Assembly (NCBI RefSeq): GCF_014648475.1
Contig: NZ_BMRE01000003.1
Coordinates: forward strand, 62,001 to 126,000
Direction: 5' to 3'
From: Lentzea flava
GTDB lineage: Bacteria > Actinomycetota > Actinomycetes > Mycobacteriales > Pseudonocardiaceae
Length of the DNA: 64,000 nt
Shown here one piece after another: positions 8,187 through 16,821 of the stretch. Position numbers and translations under genes: made by a program. A model generated the notes under the pieces. The model saw only the letters and a program-made list of their open reading frames with translations, did not search any database and had not been told where the DNA came from. Position 1 is the stretch's first letter, and each line of letters starts with the position of its first letter.

Positions 8187-9149
8187 TCAGCCGGGGAAGC
8201 GGCCGTCGCGCCGCAGGGCGTACCTGCGTTCGGCGTAGGCGAGGTCGTCGCGCCACAGCCGGGCCGCCGCCCACCGCATCGCCGGTCGCAACGCGGCCGC
8301 GACCGGCCTGGCCAGCGCGAACCCGCGCCGGTCCGAGTGCGCGATGGTCGCCTCCACCACGGCGGTCCTGCCCTCGCGGATCGGCGTCGCGTGCGTCTCG
8401 ACGACGCTGCCCGCACCCTCGCCTTCGACGATGTGCATCACGACGGTTCGCGGCTCCGGGCAGGTGAACGCGGCGACGACGGGCACGCCGACCCGTCCGG
8501 CCAGCCGGAAGGTGACCTCGACCAGGAAGCGGTCCAGTTCCTCGGTCGGTGTCTCCACCACGCGCAGGTTCGCGAACGAGTACGGGTGGAACCACGCGCC
8601 GTGCCACGGATCGAGCCGGTTCGCCACCACGTCCTCGGGGTCGCAGCGGCCGATCAGCGTGGCGACCGCGTCGATCGAGCCCTCCGGCGGCCGCGCGGGC
8701 AGCACCGGCGCGGGCAACGGTTCCTCGCCGCTCGCCTCGTCCAGACGGACCCACACGAGCACACCGTCGTCGTGCGCGGGATAGGGCGTCCACGCCCCGA
8801 AACGCTTGCCGTTCAACGAAAGCCCGTGCCACCGGCAGATCAGCTCGCCGCCGGCCACGGCACCGTCGCACAGCGGCGCGCCGAGGTGCGGGCAGGAGCC
8901 AGAGCCCGCCATCAGCACGTCGTGCGGGCCGCGCCAGAGCACGACCTCACGGCCGGCGATCGTGCGTCCGCAGACCTTGCCGCGCACCACGTCCCTGCTG
9001 GCCCCGGCGACGAACCAGTTGCCGGACGGACGGGCGGTGGCGCGTTTCAGCGCGGCCTCGATCAGCGCGGGCTTCGCGTCCTGCCACGTCGGCCGCTGCT
9101 CGCGCCACGGCGGGCTGGAGTAGATCCGCAACGGGATGCGGTTGCGCAT
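8187..9149 (-). CDS. Rieske [2Fe-2S] oxygenase-like protein of the carotenoid locus
   Basis: A 320-residue protein with an N-terminal Rieske domain. C86-P-H88 and C105-R-W-H108 give the C-x-H-x16-C-x2-H cluster ligands. A C-terminal region of about 200 residues resembles the substrate domain of Rieske oxygenases. ATG 9149 is chosen because AAAGGA lies just upstream. The gene follows crtB by ten bases on the same strand, so the pair is an operon. It may take part in ring oxidation or in the aromatisation done with CrtU; the actual reaction is not known from sequence. Confidence 0.75.
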   Translation of the reverse strand: MRNRIPLRIYSSPPWREQRPTWQDAKPALIEAALKRATARPSGNWFVAGASRDVVRGKVCGRTIAGREVVLWRGPHDVLMAGSGSCPHLGAPLCDGAVAGGELICRWHGLSLNGKRFGAWTPYPAHDDGVLVWVRLDEASGEEPLPAPVLPARPPEGSIDAVATLIGRCDPEDVVANRLDPWHGAWFHPYSFANLRVVETPTEELDRFLVEVTFRLAGRVGVPVVAAFTCPEPRTVVMHIVEGEGAGSVVETHATPIREGRTAVVEATIAHSDRRGFALARPVAAALRPAMRWAAARLWRDDLAYAERRYALRRDGRFPG

Positions 9150-9159
9150 GAACGTCCTT

Positions 9160-10086
9160 TCAGGCCGCACGGGCGAGAACCGCCCGTGCGAGTGCGGGCA
9201 GCGCGACGGCGAGCCGCCTGCCGTTGGACACGACGACACGGCGGGAGAGCACGTCGCAGTCGGCGTTTTCCACGAGGTCGAGAATGCGTCCGTAGAGCCG
9301 GTACGCGGTCATCACGCACGGGCGTGAGCGCGGCGCGAGCATCGCGATGCCGGGCCACGCCCGCGTGTACACCTCCCGCGCGCGCCGCACCTGGTCGCGC
9401 AGCGCCGCGCGGACCTTGTCGTCGGCATGACCCGACGCCCGCGCGTGCAGCAGCCGTTCCCGGTCGACGCCGAACGCGGACAGCTCGTCCGCGGGCAGGT
9501 AGACGCGGCCGCGGTCGAGGTCCTCGCCGACGTCGCGGATGAAGTTGGTGAGCTGGAAGGCGATGCCGAGCGCGGCGGCCGCGGGTTCGGCCTCCTCGCG
9601 GGGCGCGCTGGTGCCGAGCACCGGCAGCACCTGCAGCCCGATCACGGCGGCCGAGCCGTGCACGTAGCGTTCGAGGTCGGCGTACGTGGGGTAGTCGGTG
9701 ATCGTGAGATCCATCCGCATCGAAGCCATGAAGTCGTGGAAGTGCATCACCGGGATGTCGTAGCGGCGCACGGTGTCGAGCAGCGCCGCGAGCACCGGGT
9801 CGTCCGTCGTCCCGGTCGCCAAGGCTGCCTTCAGGCGCGCGTCGATGCCATCGAGGGCGGTGACCTTCTCGCTCTGTCCACTGTGGACATCGTCGACGAT
9901 GTCGTCCACCCAGCGGGCGAACCCGTACAGCGCGTGGACGGCAGGTCGTTGCTCCGGGCTGAGCAACTTCGTTGCCAGGTAATAGGTTCGCCCGTGCTCG
10001 GCGTTGAGCGCACGGCAGCGCCGGTACGCCTCACGCAGTGCGGGGACGGTGACGCCCGCGGCGTCCAGTTCACGCTCAGCCGACAT
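9160..10086 (-). CDS. crtB: phytoene synthase
   Basis: A 308-residue squalene/phytoene synthase that joins two geranylgeranyl diphosphates to phytoene, the first committed step of C40 carotenoids. The two Asp-rich metal sites are present: 'DDIVDD' at residues 61-66 and 'NFIRDVGEDLDRGRVYLP' in the second half. Length is normal. The ATG follows GAGGA almost directly, so translation may be leaderless or use a close ribosome site. It is divergent from crtE across a 120-base promoter region and is followed by the Rieske gene. Confidence 0.93.
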   Translation of the reverse strand: MSAERELDAAGVTVPALREAYRRCRALNAEHGRTYYLATKLLSPEQRPAVHALYGFARWVDDIVDDVHSGQSEKVTALDGIDARLKAALATGTTDDPVLAALLDTVRRYDIPVMHFHDFMASMRMDLTITDYPTYADLERYVHGSAAVIGLQVLPVLGTSAPREEAEPAAAALGIAFQLTNFIRDVGEDLDRGRVYLPADELSAFGVDRERLLHARASGHADDKVRAALRDQVRRAREVYTRAWPGIAMLAPRSRPCVMTAYRLYGRILDLVENADCDVLSRRVVVSNGRRLAVALPALARAVLARAA

Positions 10087-10095
10087 TCCTCAACG

Positions 10096-10165
10096 CTAAG
10101 TCGGTGAGTTGCCTCCCGCACAACGAGCGGCACTCATCATGCAGACCGCTCACCGCGCTGCTTAG
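10096..10165. promoter_or_regulatory. divergent crtB/crtE control region
   Basis: The 120 bases between the two starts carry mirrored segments: CTAAG and GGTGAG (10096-10108) are matched by CTCACC and CTTAG (10149-10165). The symmetrical arms could place one regulator on both promoters. The arms are short and the spacing differs, so this is only a candidate. Confidence 0.3.
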
Positions 10166-10206
10166 CTCGATTCACCGCAATCCCGGCCGACTCCGAGGGG
10201 GCGACG

Positions 10207-11283
10207 ATGTCGCTGCTGACCAGCGTGAACGCTCGCACGTCGCAGGTGGACGACTTCGCCGTCCTCTTCGAAGGGGCCCTGCACGACTTCCTGCACTCCA
10301 GGCACGACCACGCGCCTGAGCTCGCCACGGAACTGCGCGGGATGGTGCTCGCCGGCGGCAAGAGGATCCGGCCTGCGTTCGCCTGGTGGGGATGGCGGGC
10401 CGCGGGTGGCGCGGACCGGGCGGACGCCGTGGTGCGGGCGCTGGTGGCGCTGGAACTGCTGCAGTGTTGCGCGCTGGTCCACGACGACGTGATGGACCGC
10501 TCGCCGACCCGCCGCGGCAGGCCGTCGGTGCACGAGTTGTACGCCGCGCGGCACCGGCGGGAGCGGTGGGCCGGAAGCGCTCGCCAGTACGGCGATTCGG
10601 CTGCCGTGCTGGTCGGTGACCTCGCGCTGGCGTGGGCAGACGACGCGCTCGTGACCGCCGGCCTGCCCTCCGACGCGCTGCGGCGCGCGTGGGAACCCTG
10701 GCAGGCCATGCGGACCGAGATGATCGTGGGCCAGCACCTCGACCTCCTCGCCGTCGCGCGGCGGGACGAGTCGCTGGAGCACGCGGTGCGGGTGGCGGCG
10801 CTGAAGACCGCCGCGTACACCGTGGAACGGCCGCTGCACCTCGGTGCCGCACTCGCGGGAGCGCGCCCCGAGGTCGTCGAGTGCCTGCGGGCGTTCGGGC
10901 ACGACATCGGTGTGGCGTTCCAGCTGCGCGACGACCTGATCGGCGTCTTCGGCGACACCTCGGTCACCGGGAAGCCCGTCGGCGAGGATCTCAGGGAGGG
11001 CAAGCGAACACCGTTGATGGCCATGGCGCTCTCCCGTGCCCAGGACCGGCCGGCCGCGCTGAGACTGCTGCGGCGATGCCTCGATGGTGGCCCGGTGAGC
11101 GACCGGACCGTCGACGACGTGTGCGCGCTGCTGGTGGAGCTGGGTGCCGTCGCCGCCGTCGAGGAGCACATCGAGCTGCTCGCGACCTCGGGGCTCGCCG
11201 CGCTGGAGCGCGCGGTGATCGAGGACGAGGCACGCCGGGTGCTGGTGCGCCTGGCTGGCCGCGCCGTGACGCGAACGACCTGA
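10207..11283 (+). CDS. crtE: geranylgeranyl diphosphate synthase
   Basis: A 358-residue trans-prenyltransferase that builds C20 GGPP from IPP and allylic diphosphates for phytoene synthase. The first Asp-rich motif 'HDDVMDRSPTRRGRP' starts at residue 92 (D93, D94, D97) and the second is 'QLRDDLIGVFGD'. The 'GGKRIRPAF' motif near residue 50 binds IPP. ATG 10207 is preceded by GAGGGG. It is followed by crtI after ten bases, so crtE and crtI form one unit read away from crtB. Confidence 0.93.
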   Translation: MSLLTSVNARTSQVDDFAVLFEGALHDFLHSRHDHAPELATELRGMVLAGGKRIRPAFAWWGWRAAGGADRADAVVRALVALELLQCCALVHDDVMDRSPTRRGRPSVHELYAARHRRERWAGSARQYGDSAAVLVGDLALAWADDALVTAGLPSDALRRAWEPWQAMRTEMIVGQHLDLLAVARRDESLEHAVRVAALKTAAYTVERPLHLGAALAGARPEVVECLRAFGHDIGVAFQLRDDLIGVFGDTSVTGKPVGEDLREGKRTPLMAMALSRAQDRPAALRLLRRCLDGGPVSDRTVDDVCALLVELGAVAAVEEHIELLATSGLAALERAVIEDEARRVLVRLAGRAVTRTT

Positions 11284-11293
11284 GGAGATCCCC

Positions 11294-12757
11294 GTGGTGC
11301 ACGTCGTGAAAGGCCGCACGGACCGCGTGGTCGTGGTGGGAGCGGGTCTCGCGGGGCTGTCGGCCGCGCTGCACCTGCGCGGCGCTGGGCACGAGGTGAC
11401 GGTGCTCGAACAGCGCCCGCACCCCGGCGGCCTCGCGGGCAGGCTCGACGTCGCCGGCCACCTGATCGACACCGGTCCGACCGTGCTCACCATGCCGGAG
11501 CTGCTGGACGAGGCGTTCGCCGCGGTGGGCGCGCGCCGCGAGGACCACCTGGAGCTGCTGCCGCTGCACCCGGCCTACCGGGCGACGTTCGCCGACGGCA
11601 GCGCGCTCGACGTGCACACCGACGCGGCCCGCATGGAGCAGGAGGTCCGCGAGTTCGCCGGTGACCGCGAGGCACAGGGTTATCGCGAGCTCAGGACTTG
11701 GCTGCACCGGCTCTACCAGGCAGAACGCGACAGGTTCATCGGCGCGAGCTTCGACTCGCCGCTCGACCTGCTCGGGCCGGAGCTGGTCACGCTGACCAGG
11801 CTCGGCGGCTTCGGCTCGCTCGCCAAGGCCGTGGGCAGGTTCCTGCACGACGACCGGCTGCGGCGCGTCTTCACCTTCCAGTCGCTCTACGCGGGCGTCG
11901 CACCGCGGGACGCCCTCGCCGCGTACGCCGTCATCGCCTACATGGACACCGTGGCGGGCGTGTGGTTCCCGCGCGGCGGAATGCGTGCCGTTCCGCAGGC
12001 GCTGGCCGACGCGGCGTCGAGCGCGGGCGTGCGGTTCGAGTACGGCGTGGAGGTGCAGTCGCTCGAACGTTCGGGAAACCGCGTGTCCGCCGTGCGGACG
12101 CCGGACGCGCGGTTCCCGTGCGACGCGGTCGTGCTCGCTTGTGGCCCCGCGCAGAGCACCCGGTTGCTGCGCGGCCGGCCGCGCCGGATCACGCCTCTGC
12201 GGTGGTCGCCGTCCGCGGTCGTGGTGCACCTGTCCGCCGCCCGCGTGGCGGACGACCTGGCGCACCACACGATCTCGTTCGGCGCTGCTTGGGACAGCAC
12301 GTTCGACGAGATCATCCGGCGGGGCGAGCTGATGAGCGACCCGTCGTTGCTGCTGACGACGCCGACCCTGACCGACCGGGCCCTCGCGCCGCCGGACCGG
12401 CACCTGCAGTACCTGCTGGCACCGTGCCCGAACCTCGACCGCGCCCCGATCCGCTGGGACGCGGTGGCGCACCGCTACGCCGAGGAGCTGATCGCCGAGA
12501 TGACGGCCCGCAAGCTCGTCGTCGACCCCGAGCCGCTCGCCGTGGTGACGCCGGACGACTGGGCCGCGGCCGGCCAGGCCGCGGGCACCCCGTTCTCCGC
12601 CGCCCACACGTTCGCCCAGACCGGCCCGTTCCGCCCGCGCAACCTGCCGTTCCGCGACGGCAACGTCGTGCTGGCTGGCAGCGGCACCACACCGGGCGTC
12701 GGCATCCCGCCGGTGCTCATCTCCGGCAGGCTCGCGGCGGGGCGTCTCCGCCACTGA
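11294..12757 (+). CDS. crtI: phytoene desaturase
   Basis: A 487-residue FAD flavoprotein that introduces the double bonds turning phytoene into lycopene. The N-terminal dinucleotide fold 'VVVVGAGLAGLSAALHLRG' (residues ~13-31) is followed by 'PGGLAGRL'. The C-terminal CrtI signature 'GSGTTPGVGIPPVLISG' is intact. The GTG at 11294 has GAGGAGA six bases upstream. It is the second gene of the crtE-crtI unit and supplies lycopene to CrtYc/CrtYd encoded 6 kb away. Confidence 0.93.
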   Translation: MVHVVKGRTDRVVVVGAGLAGLSAALHLRGAGHEVTVLEQRPHPGGLAGRLDVAGHLIDTGPTVLTMPELLDEAFAAVGARREDHLELLPLHPAYRATFADGSALDVHTDAARMEQEVREFAGDREAQGYRELRTWLHRLYQAERDRFIGASFDSPLDLLGPELVTLTRLGGFGSLAKAVGRFLHDDRLRRVFTFQSLYAGVAPRDALAAYAVIAYMDTVAGVWFPRGGMRAVPQALADAASSAGVRFEYGVEVQSLERSGNRVSAVRTPDARFPCDAVVLACGPAQSTRLLRGRPRRITPLRWSPSAVVVHLSAARVADDLAHHTISFGAAWDSTFDEIIRRGELMSDPSLLLTTPTLTDRALAPPDRHLQYLLAPCPNLDRAPIRWDAVAHRYAEELIAEMTARKLVVDPEPLAVVTPDDWAAAGQAAGTPFSAAHTFAQTGPFRPRNLPFRDGNVVLAGSGTTPGVGIPPVLISGRLAAGRLRH

Positions 12758-12825
12758 CGCGGCTTCTGGCTCTACGGTGGTCACCGGCAGAGCGGCGAAC
12801 GGTGGCGTGAGGGGCGGGTCCTGGC

Positions 12826-13218
12826 GTGACGTCGTGGATCGAAGTGATCAACTATGTCCGGCTCCGGTACGAGGTGCTGGAGGAGACCGAGGAGTGGCTG
12901 CGCTTCCGGCTCGACACGGCGGGGGAGCGGACGCAACAGGTCGCCGTGCACCACCTGCCGGACGTGGACGGTACGGCGTGGCTCGAGATCTCCTCGCCCG
13001 TCGGCCGCGCCGACGAGATCGACCTGCGCCGCCTGCTCGAACTCGCCGGTGAGCCCGAGGTGGGTGGCGCGGCGGTCGTCGACGGGATCGCGCTGCTCAA
13101 GCACGTGGTGCCGCTCGAGGACCTGAGCGTGCGGGAGGAGTTCGAACGACCGCTCGGCCTGCTGGTGAGCCGTGCCGACGCCATCGAGCACGAGCTGACC
13201 GAGAACGATCACTTCTAG
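12826..13218 (+). CDS. small acidic protein, possible YbjN-type fold
   Basis: A 130-residue soluble acidic protein starting at GTG 12826. The alternation of helix and strands (an N-terminal helix, strands around 'WLRFRLDT' and 'TAWLEISSPV', then helices) recalls the YbjN/type III chaperone-like family common in actinobacteria, but no diagnostic motif is visible. A short hairpin lies at its stop codon. It stands alone between crtI and ctaD; the 68-base gap after crtI leaves co-transcription open. Confidence 0.55.
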   Translation: MTSWIEVINYVRLRYEVLEETEEWLRFRLDTAGERTQQVAVHHLPDVDGTAWLEISSPVGRADEIDLRRLLELAGEPEVGGAAVVDGIALLKHVVPLEDLSVREEFERPLGLLVSRADAIEHELTENDHF

Positions 13219-13232
13219 GGACGCGGGTCCCT
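13217..13232 (+). terminator. short hairpin at a gene end
   Basis: AGGGAC and GTCCCT flank a GCGG loop right at the stop codon of the small acidic protein gene. The stem is only six pairs with no U-tract, so termination is a weak inference. Confidence 0.35.
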
Positions 13233-13315
13233 GACCGAGGTGACCTTGGGCCCTGAAGGGCTCGCTCCAGCGAGATCAGTCTGTGGGGGTTCCCCGGACG
13301 ACGCTGGAGAGATCC

Positions 13316-15031
13316 GTGACGGCACTGGTTCCCGCCCCGATCGAAGTTCACCCCGACACCGCACGAGCCCCGCGCAAGGGCTCGGCGTTGCTGCAGCTGT
13401 TCCGCACGACCGATCACAAGCAGATCGGCGTGATGTACCTCGTGACGACCTTCGCCTTCTTCCTGGTCGGCGGGGCCATGGCCATGCTGATCCGCGGCGA
13501 GCTGGCGAGGCCGGGGCTGCAGTTCCTGTCCGCCGAGCAGTACAACCAGCTGTTCACCATGCACGGCACGATCATGCTGCTGCTGTACGCGACGCCGAGC
13601 GTGTTCGGGTTCGCCAACTTCGTGCTGCCGTTGCAGATCGGCGCACCGGACGTCGCGTTCCCCCGGCTGAACGCGCTGTCGTTCTGGTTGTTCCTGTTCG
13701 GCGGCCTGCTGATGCTGGGAGGGTTCCTCACCCCAGGCGGCGCCGCCGACTTCGGCTGGTTCGCCTACGTCCCGCTGTCCGACGCGGCCCACTCGCCCGG
13801 CGTCGGCGCGAACCTGTGGATCGTCGGTGTCGCCGTCGGCGGTCTCGGCACCATCCTCGGCGCGGTCAACATGGTCACGACCGTGGTGTGCCTGCGCGGT
13901 CCCGGCATGACGATGTGGCGGATGCCGGTCTTCACCTGGAACATCCTGGTCACCAGCATCCTGGTGCTGGTCGTCTTCCCGATCCTCACCGCGGCCGGGT
14001 TCGGGCTGCTCGCGGACCGGTTGCTGGGAGCGCACGTCTTCGACCCGGCCAACGGCGGTGTCGTGCTGTGGCAGCACATGTTCTGGTTCTTCGGCCATCC
14101 CGAGGTGTACATCCTGGCCTTGCCGTTCTTCGGGGTGATCTCGGAGATCATCCCGGTGTTCTCGCGCAAGCCGGTCTTCGGCTACAAGGGACTCGTCTGG
14201 GCGACGCTGTCGATCGCCGCGCTGTCGGTCGCGGTGTGGGCGCACCACATGTACGCCACCGGTGCCGTGCTGCTGCCGTTCTTCGCGCTGCTGACGTTCC
14301 TCGTGGCCGTGCCGACCGGGATCAAGTTCTTCAACTGGATCGGCACGATGTGGAAGGGACAGCTCACGTTCGAGTCGCCGATGCTGTTCTCCGTCGGCTT
14401 CCTGGTGACCTTCCTGTTCGGCGGGCTGAGCGGGGTGCTGCTCGCCGCGCCGCCCCTGGACTTCCACGTCTCGGACACGTACTTCGTGGTCGCCCACTTC
14501 CACTACGTCCTCTACGGGACGATCGTGTTCGCGACCTTCGCCGGGATCTACTTCTGGTTCCCGAAGATCACCGGCAGGATGATGGACGAACGCCTGGCGA
14601 AGCTGCACTTCTGGACGACGTTCATCGGCTTCCACCTCACGTTCCTGGTGCAGCACTGGCTGGGCAACCAGGGCATGCCCCGCCGCTACGCCGACTACCT
14701 GGAGTCGGACGGCTTCACCGCGCTCAACACCTTGTCCACCATCGGCGCCTACGTGCTCGGTGCCTCGACGCTGCCGTTCATCTGGAACGTGATCAGGAGC
14801 TACTGGTACGGCGAGGTCGTCGAGGCCGACGACCCGTGGGGCTTCGGCAACTCGCTGGAGTGGGCGACGTCGTGCCCGCCGCCGCGGCACAACTTCACCG
14901 AACTGCCCCGGATCCGCTCGAACCGGCCGGCGTTCGACCTGCACTACCCGCACCTGGTCGAGAGGGCGCGGCGCGAGGCGCACGTCGGGTTCACCGGGCG
15001 GGCACTGCCCACAGGTGATCACGACGGCTGA
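13316..15031 (+). CDS. ctaD: cytochrome c oxidase subunit I
   Basis: A 571-residue integral-membrane protein with about twelve helices, the catalytic subunit of aa3-type oxidase. Visible ligands are the heme a histidine in 'TMHGTIM', the CuB and cross-link histidine/tyrosine in '[15 protein letters not shown]', the 'AHHMY' CuB pair, and the heme a3/a histidines in '[11 protein letters not shown]'. The GTG at 13316 follows GGAGAG; an upstream GTG at 13283 would add 11 residues. No ctaC, ctaE or cytochrome bc1 genes are beside it, as often seen for actinobacterial ctaD. Confidence 0.95.
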   Translation: MTALVPAPIEVHPDTARAPRKGSALLQLFRTTDHKQIGVMYLVTTFAFFLVGGAMAMLIRGELARPGLQFLSAEQYNQLFTMHGTIMLLLYATPSVFGFANFVLPLQIGAPDVAFPRLNALSFWLFLFGGLLMLGGFLTPGGAADFGWFAYVPLSDAAHSPGVGANLWIVGVAVGGLGTILGAVNMVTTVVCLRGPGMTMWRMPVFTWNILVTSILVLVVFPILTAAGFGLLADRLLGAHVFDPANGGVVLWQHMFWFFGHPEVYILALPFFGVISEIIPVFSRKPVFGYKGLVWATLSIAALSVAVWAHHMYATGAVLLPFFALLTFLVAVPTGIKFFNWIGTMWKGQLTFESPMLFSVGFLVTFLFGGLSGVLLAAPPLDFHVSDTYFVVAHFHYVLYGTIVFATFAGIYFWFPKITGRMMDERLAKLHFWTTFIGFHLTFLVQHWLGNQGMPRRYADYLESDGFTALNTLSTIGAYVLGASTLPFIWNVIRSYWYGEVVEADDPWGFGNSLEWATSCPPPRHNFTELPRIRSNRPAFDLHYPHLVERARREAHVGFTGRALPTGDHDG

Positions 15032-15066
15032 GCCGCGTTTCGGCGCGGACCAGTGGCGGCAGGTCG

Positions 15067-15756
15067 TCAGCCGGCGGCGAGCAGGGCCCCGAGGAGCTCC
15101 TCGGGCGTCTCGAGTTGCGGCAGGTGGCCGGTGCGGGGGAGCACGGTGAAGGTCGACGACGGGATCGCGGCCGCGTAGGCCTTGCCGTACGCGGAGCCGA
15201 CGATGCGGTCGCTCTCGCCCCACAGCACGCGCACGGGGATCTTCACGTCGCGGAGCCGGTCGAGCAGGGACGGGTCGGACATCGACGGGCCGGCGTAGCC
15301 GATGAGCGCCCGCACGTCCGGGCTCGGACCTGTGCCGGACGGCCTCGGCGCCCTGGACGGATCGTGCCAGGAGTACGACTGGACCTCGGCGGGGGTGAAG
15401 CCGCTGATGTCGGTCACGGGGTGACCGTCGACTTCGACGCCGATCCCGTTGACGATCACGGCCGACGTGACGCGCGGGCTCGCGCACAGGGCGATCTCGG
15501 CGGCCAGCCAGCCGCCGAAGGAGTTGCCGAGCACCGTCACGTCCGTGAGGCCGAGCTCGTCCAGCATCGTGACGTAGTACCGGGCGAGCTCGGCGACGCC
15601 GGTCAGCTCCGCGGGCCTGGGCGTGCCGCCGAACCCGGGGTGGGTGGGCGTCAGCACCCTGGCTCCGGTGCGTTCGGCCAGCAGGTTCGCGAACGCGGTC
15701 ATCGTGTGCACGCCGCCTCCGCCGTGCAGCAGCAGGTATGCCTGAAGGGTCTCCAT
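15067..15756 (-). CDS. alpha/beta-hydrolase
   Basis: A 229-residue cytoplasmic alpha/beta-hydrolase. The nucleophile elbow is 'VLGNSFGGW', with an oxyanion 'LLHGGGG' at the N-terminus, Asp in 'LWGESDRIVG' and His in 'PRTGHLPQLE', so the triad is complete. The start codon lies inside the inverted repeat that separates it from the MarR gene, so it is very probably repressed by that regulator. The substrate, perhaps an ester or a toxic aromatic, is unknown. Confidence 0.8.
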   Translation of the reverse strand: METLQAYLLLHGGGGVHTMTAFANLLAERTGARVLTPTHPGFGGTPRPAELTGVAELARYYVTMLDELGLTDVTVLGNSFGGWLAAEIALCASPRVTSAVIVNGIGVEVDGHPVTDISGFTPAEVQSYSWHDPSRAPRPSGTGPSPDVRALIGYAGPSMSDPSLLDRLRDVKIPVRVLWGESDRIVGSAYGKAYAAAIPSSTFTVLPRTGHLPQLETPEELLGALLAAG

Positions 15757-15786
15757 ATAAGGAACCTTAGATAAGCTTCCTTATAT
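15755..15786. promoter_or_regulatory. MarR operator, perfect inverted repeat
   Basis: ATATAAGGAA (15755-15764) and its exact complement (15777-15786) are 12 bases apart, in an AT-rich patch between the divergent hydrolase and MarR genes. The left arm covers the hydrolase ATG, so binding would block both promoters and the hydrolase start. Confidence 0.7.
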
Positions 15787-15793
15787 AAGCAAG

Positions 15794-16219
15794 ATGGTTA
15801 GGATCGTCGGCGTGAAGCACCGTCCCGCTGACGTCGCGCTCGCTGTGAAGCGCCTGCAACACCGTCATCACCGCGCGCTGAGCCAGGCGCTGGCACCGCT
15901 CGGGCTGTCGTTGGTGCAGTGGGACACCCTCCGCCACCTGCACCGGCAGCCGGACGCCTCGCTGCACGACCTCGCCGTGCTGACGTTCCAGACCGACCAG
16001 TCCTTCGGCTCGCTGGCTGTGCGCATGGCCGAACGCGGGCTCATCGAGCGGGTGCCGGGACCGGGACGGGCGGTGCGTCACCGGCTCACCGCGGAGGGCG
16101 AACGGCTGCGAGCCGCCGGTCAGGAGCTGGTCGACGGCGTGACCGAGTCGTCGTTCAGCGCGCTGTCGCCCGCACAGCTCGACCAGCTCGGTGACCTCCT
16201 GGAGGCCGCACTCGCCTAG
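15794..16219 (+). CDS. MarR-family transcriptional regulator
   Basis: A 141-residue winged-helix regulator. An N-terminal helix pair precedes the DNA-binding domain around 'LSLVQWDTLRHLHRQPDASLHDLAVLTFQTDQ'. The wing contains 'ERVPGPGRAVRHRLTAEG', with the usual D/G-R-x-x-x-L pattern, and a C-terminal dimer helix follows. It probably represses itself and the divergent hydrolase through the operator between them. The ATG at 15794 has no good ribosome site; a GTG at 15812 preceded by AGGA is an alternative start that removes six residues. Confidence 0.85.
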   Translation: MVRIVGVKHRPADVALAVKRLQHRHHRALSQALAPLGLSLVQWDTLRHLHRQPDASLHDLAVLTFQTDQSFGSLAVRMAERGLIERVPGPGRAVRHRLTAEGERLRAAGQELVDGVTESSFSALSPAQLDQLGDLLEAALA

Positions 16220-16226
16220 CGCGGTT

Positions 16227-16243
16227 CGCCGACGGCGTCGGCG
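16227..16243. terminator. hairpin between convergent genes
   Basis: CGCCGAC and GTCGGCG flank a three-base loop, halfway between the stops of the MarR and TetR genes. The seven-pair GC stem could end transcription from both sides. Confidence 0.5.
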
Positions 16244-16263
16244 GCAAACCTTGCTGAGCGTGG

Positions 16264-16821
16264 TCAGGCGAGCAACTTCCCGGCTGCCCAGGCGACCGCC
16301 GCGGCCGTGTCGGCGGGGGAGCCGGAGGGCTGCATCACGTGGCTGAGCACGTGCCGGACGATCAGGTCGACCGCGATGTCCAGCTCGTGTGGTTCGAGCG
16401 ACAGCTCATACGGCTCCAGGCACCGCGACACCACGGCCTTCGCCGCGTCCAGCAACCCGTCGGTGTGGGTGGTGAGCAGCGGCAGCAACTCCGTGTTCGC
16501 CCCGTGCGTCGCGGACACCACGGCGTGCAGCAGAGCGTTGTCCTGCGCGAACTCCAGCACGCCGCGCACGGCGGCGTTGATCGCGGCGAGCACGTCCTCG
16601 GGGTGCTCGCCGAACGCGGTGGTCACCACCGCGAGGAAGCGGTCGAGCTCCGCGAGCACGACCGCTTCCGCCAGCTGGGGCTTGGAGCCCACCTCGTTGT
16701 AGACCGTCTGCCTGCTCACGCTCAGCTCGCCGGCCAGCCGCGACATGGTGACCGCCTGCCAGCCCTGGTCCGTGATGAGCTTGGCGGTGGCCGACAGGAT
16801 CGCGTCGCGCAGTGGTGTCAT
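16264..16821 (-). CDS. TetR-family regulator (AlkX-like)
   Basis: A 185-residue repressor. The N-terminal helix-turn-helix spans about residues 8-50 ('AILSATAKLITDQGWQAVTM', then 'LSVSRQTVYNEVGSK'), followed by an all-helical ligand domain. Its ATG (16821) overlaps the alkB stop as ATGA, so both are translated from one mRNA. A TetR gene directly after an alkB-rubredoxin fusion matches AlkX of Dietzia-type alkane operons, which represses alkB until fatty acids bind. That role is inferred from context. Confidence 0.82.
   Translation of the reverse strand: MTPLRDAILSATAKLITDQGWQAVTMSRLAGELSVSRQTVYNEVGSKPQLAEAVVLAELDRFLAVVTTAFGEHPEDVLAAINAAVRGVLEFAQDNALLHAVVSATHGANTELLPLLTTHTDGLLDAAKAVVSRCLEPYELSLEPHELDIAVDLIVRHVLSHVMQPSGSPADTAAAVAWAAGKLLA

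Noticed and set aside
13097..15487. 796-codon open frame opposite ctaD
   Set aside because: Antisense shadow of ctaD and part of the hydrolase gene; composition is Arg/Glu/Gln-rich low complexity with no family signal.
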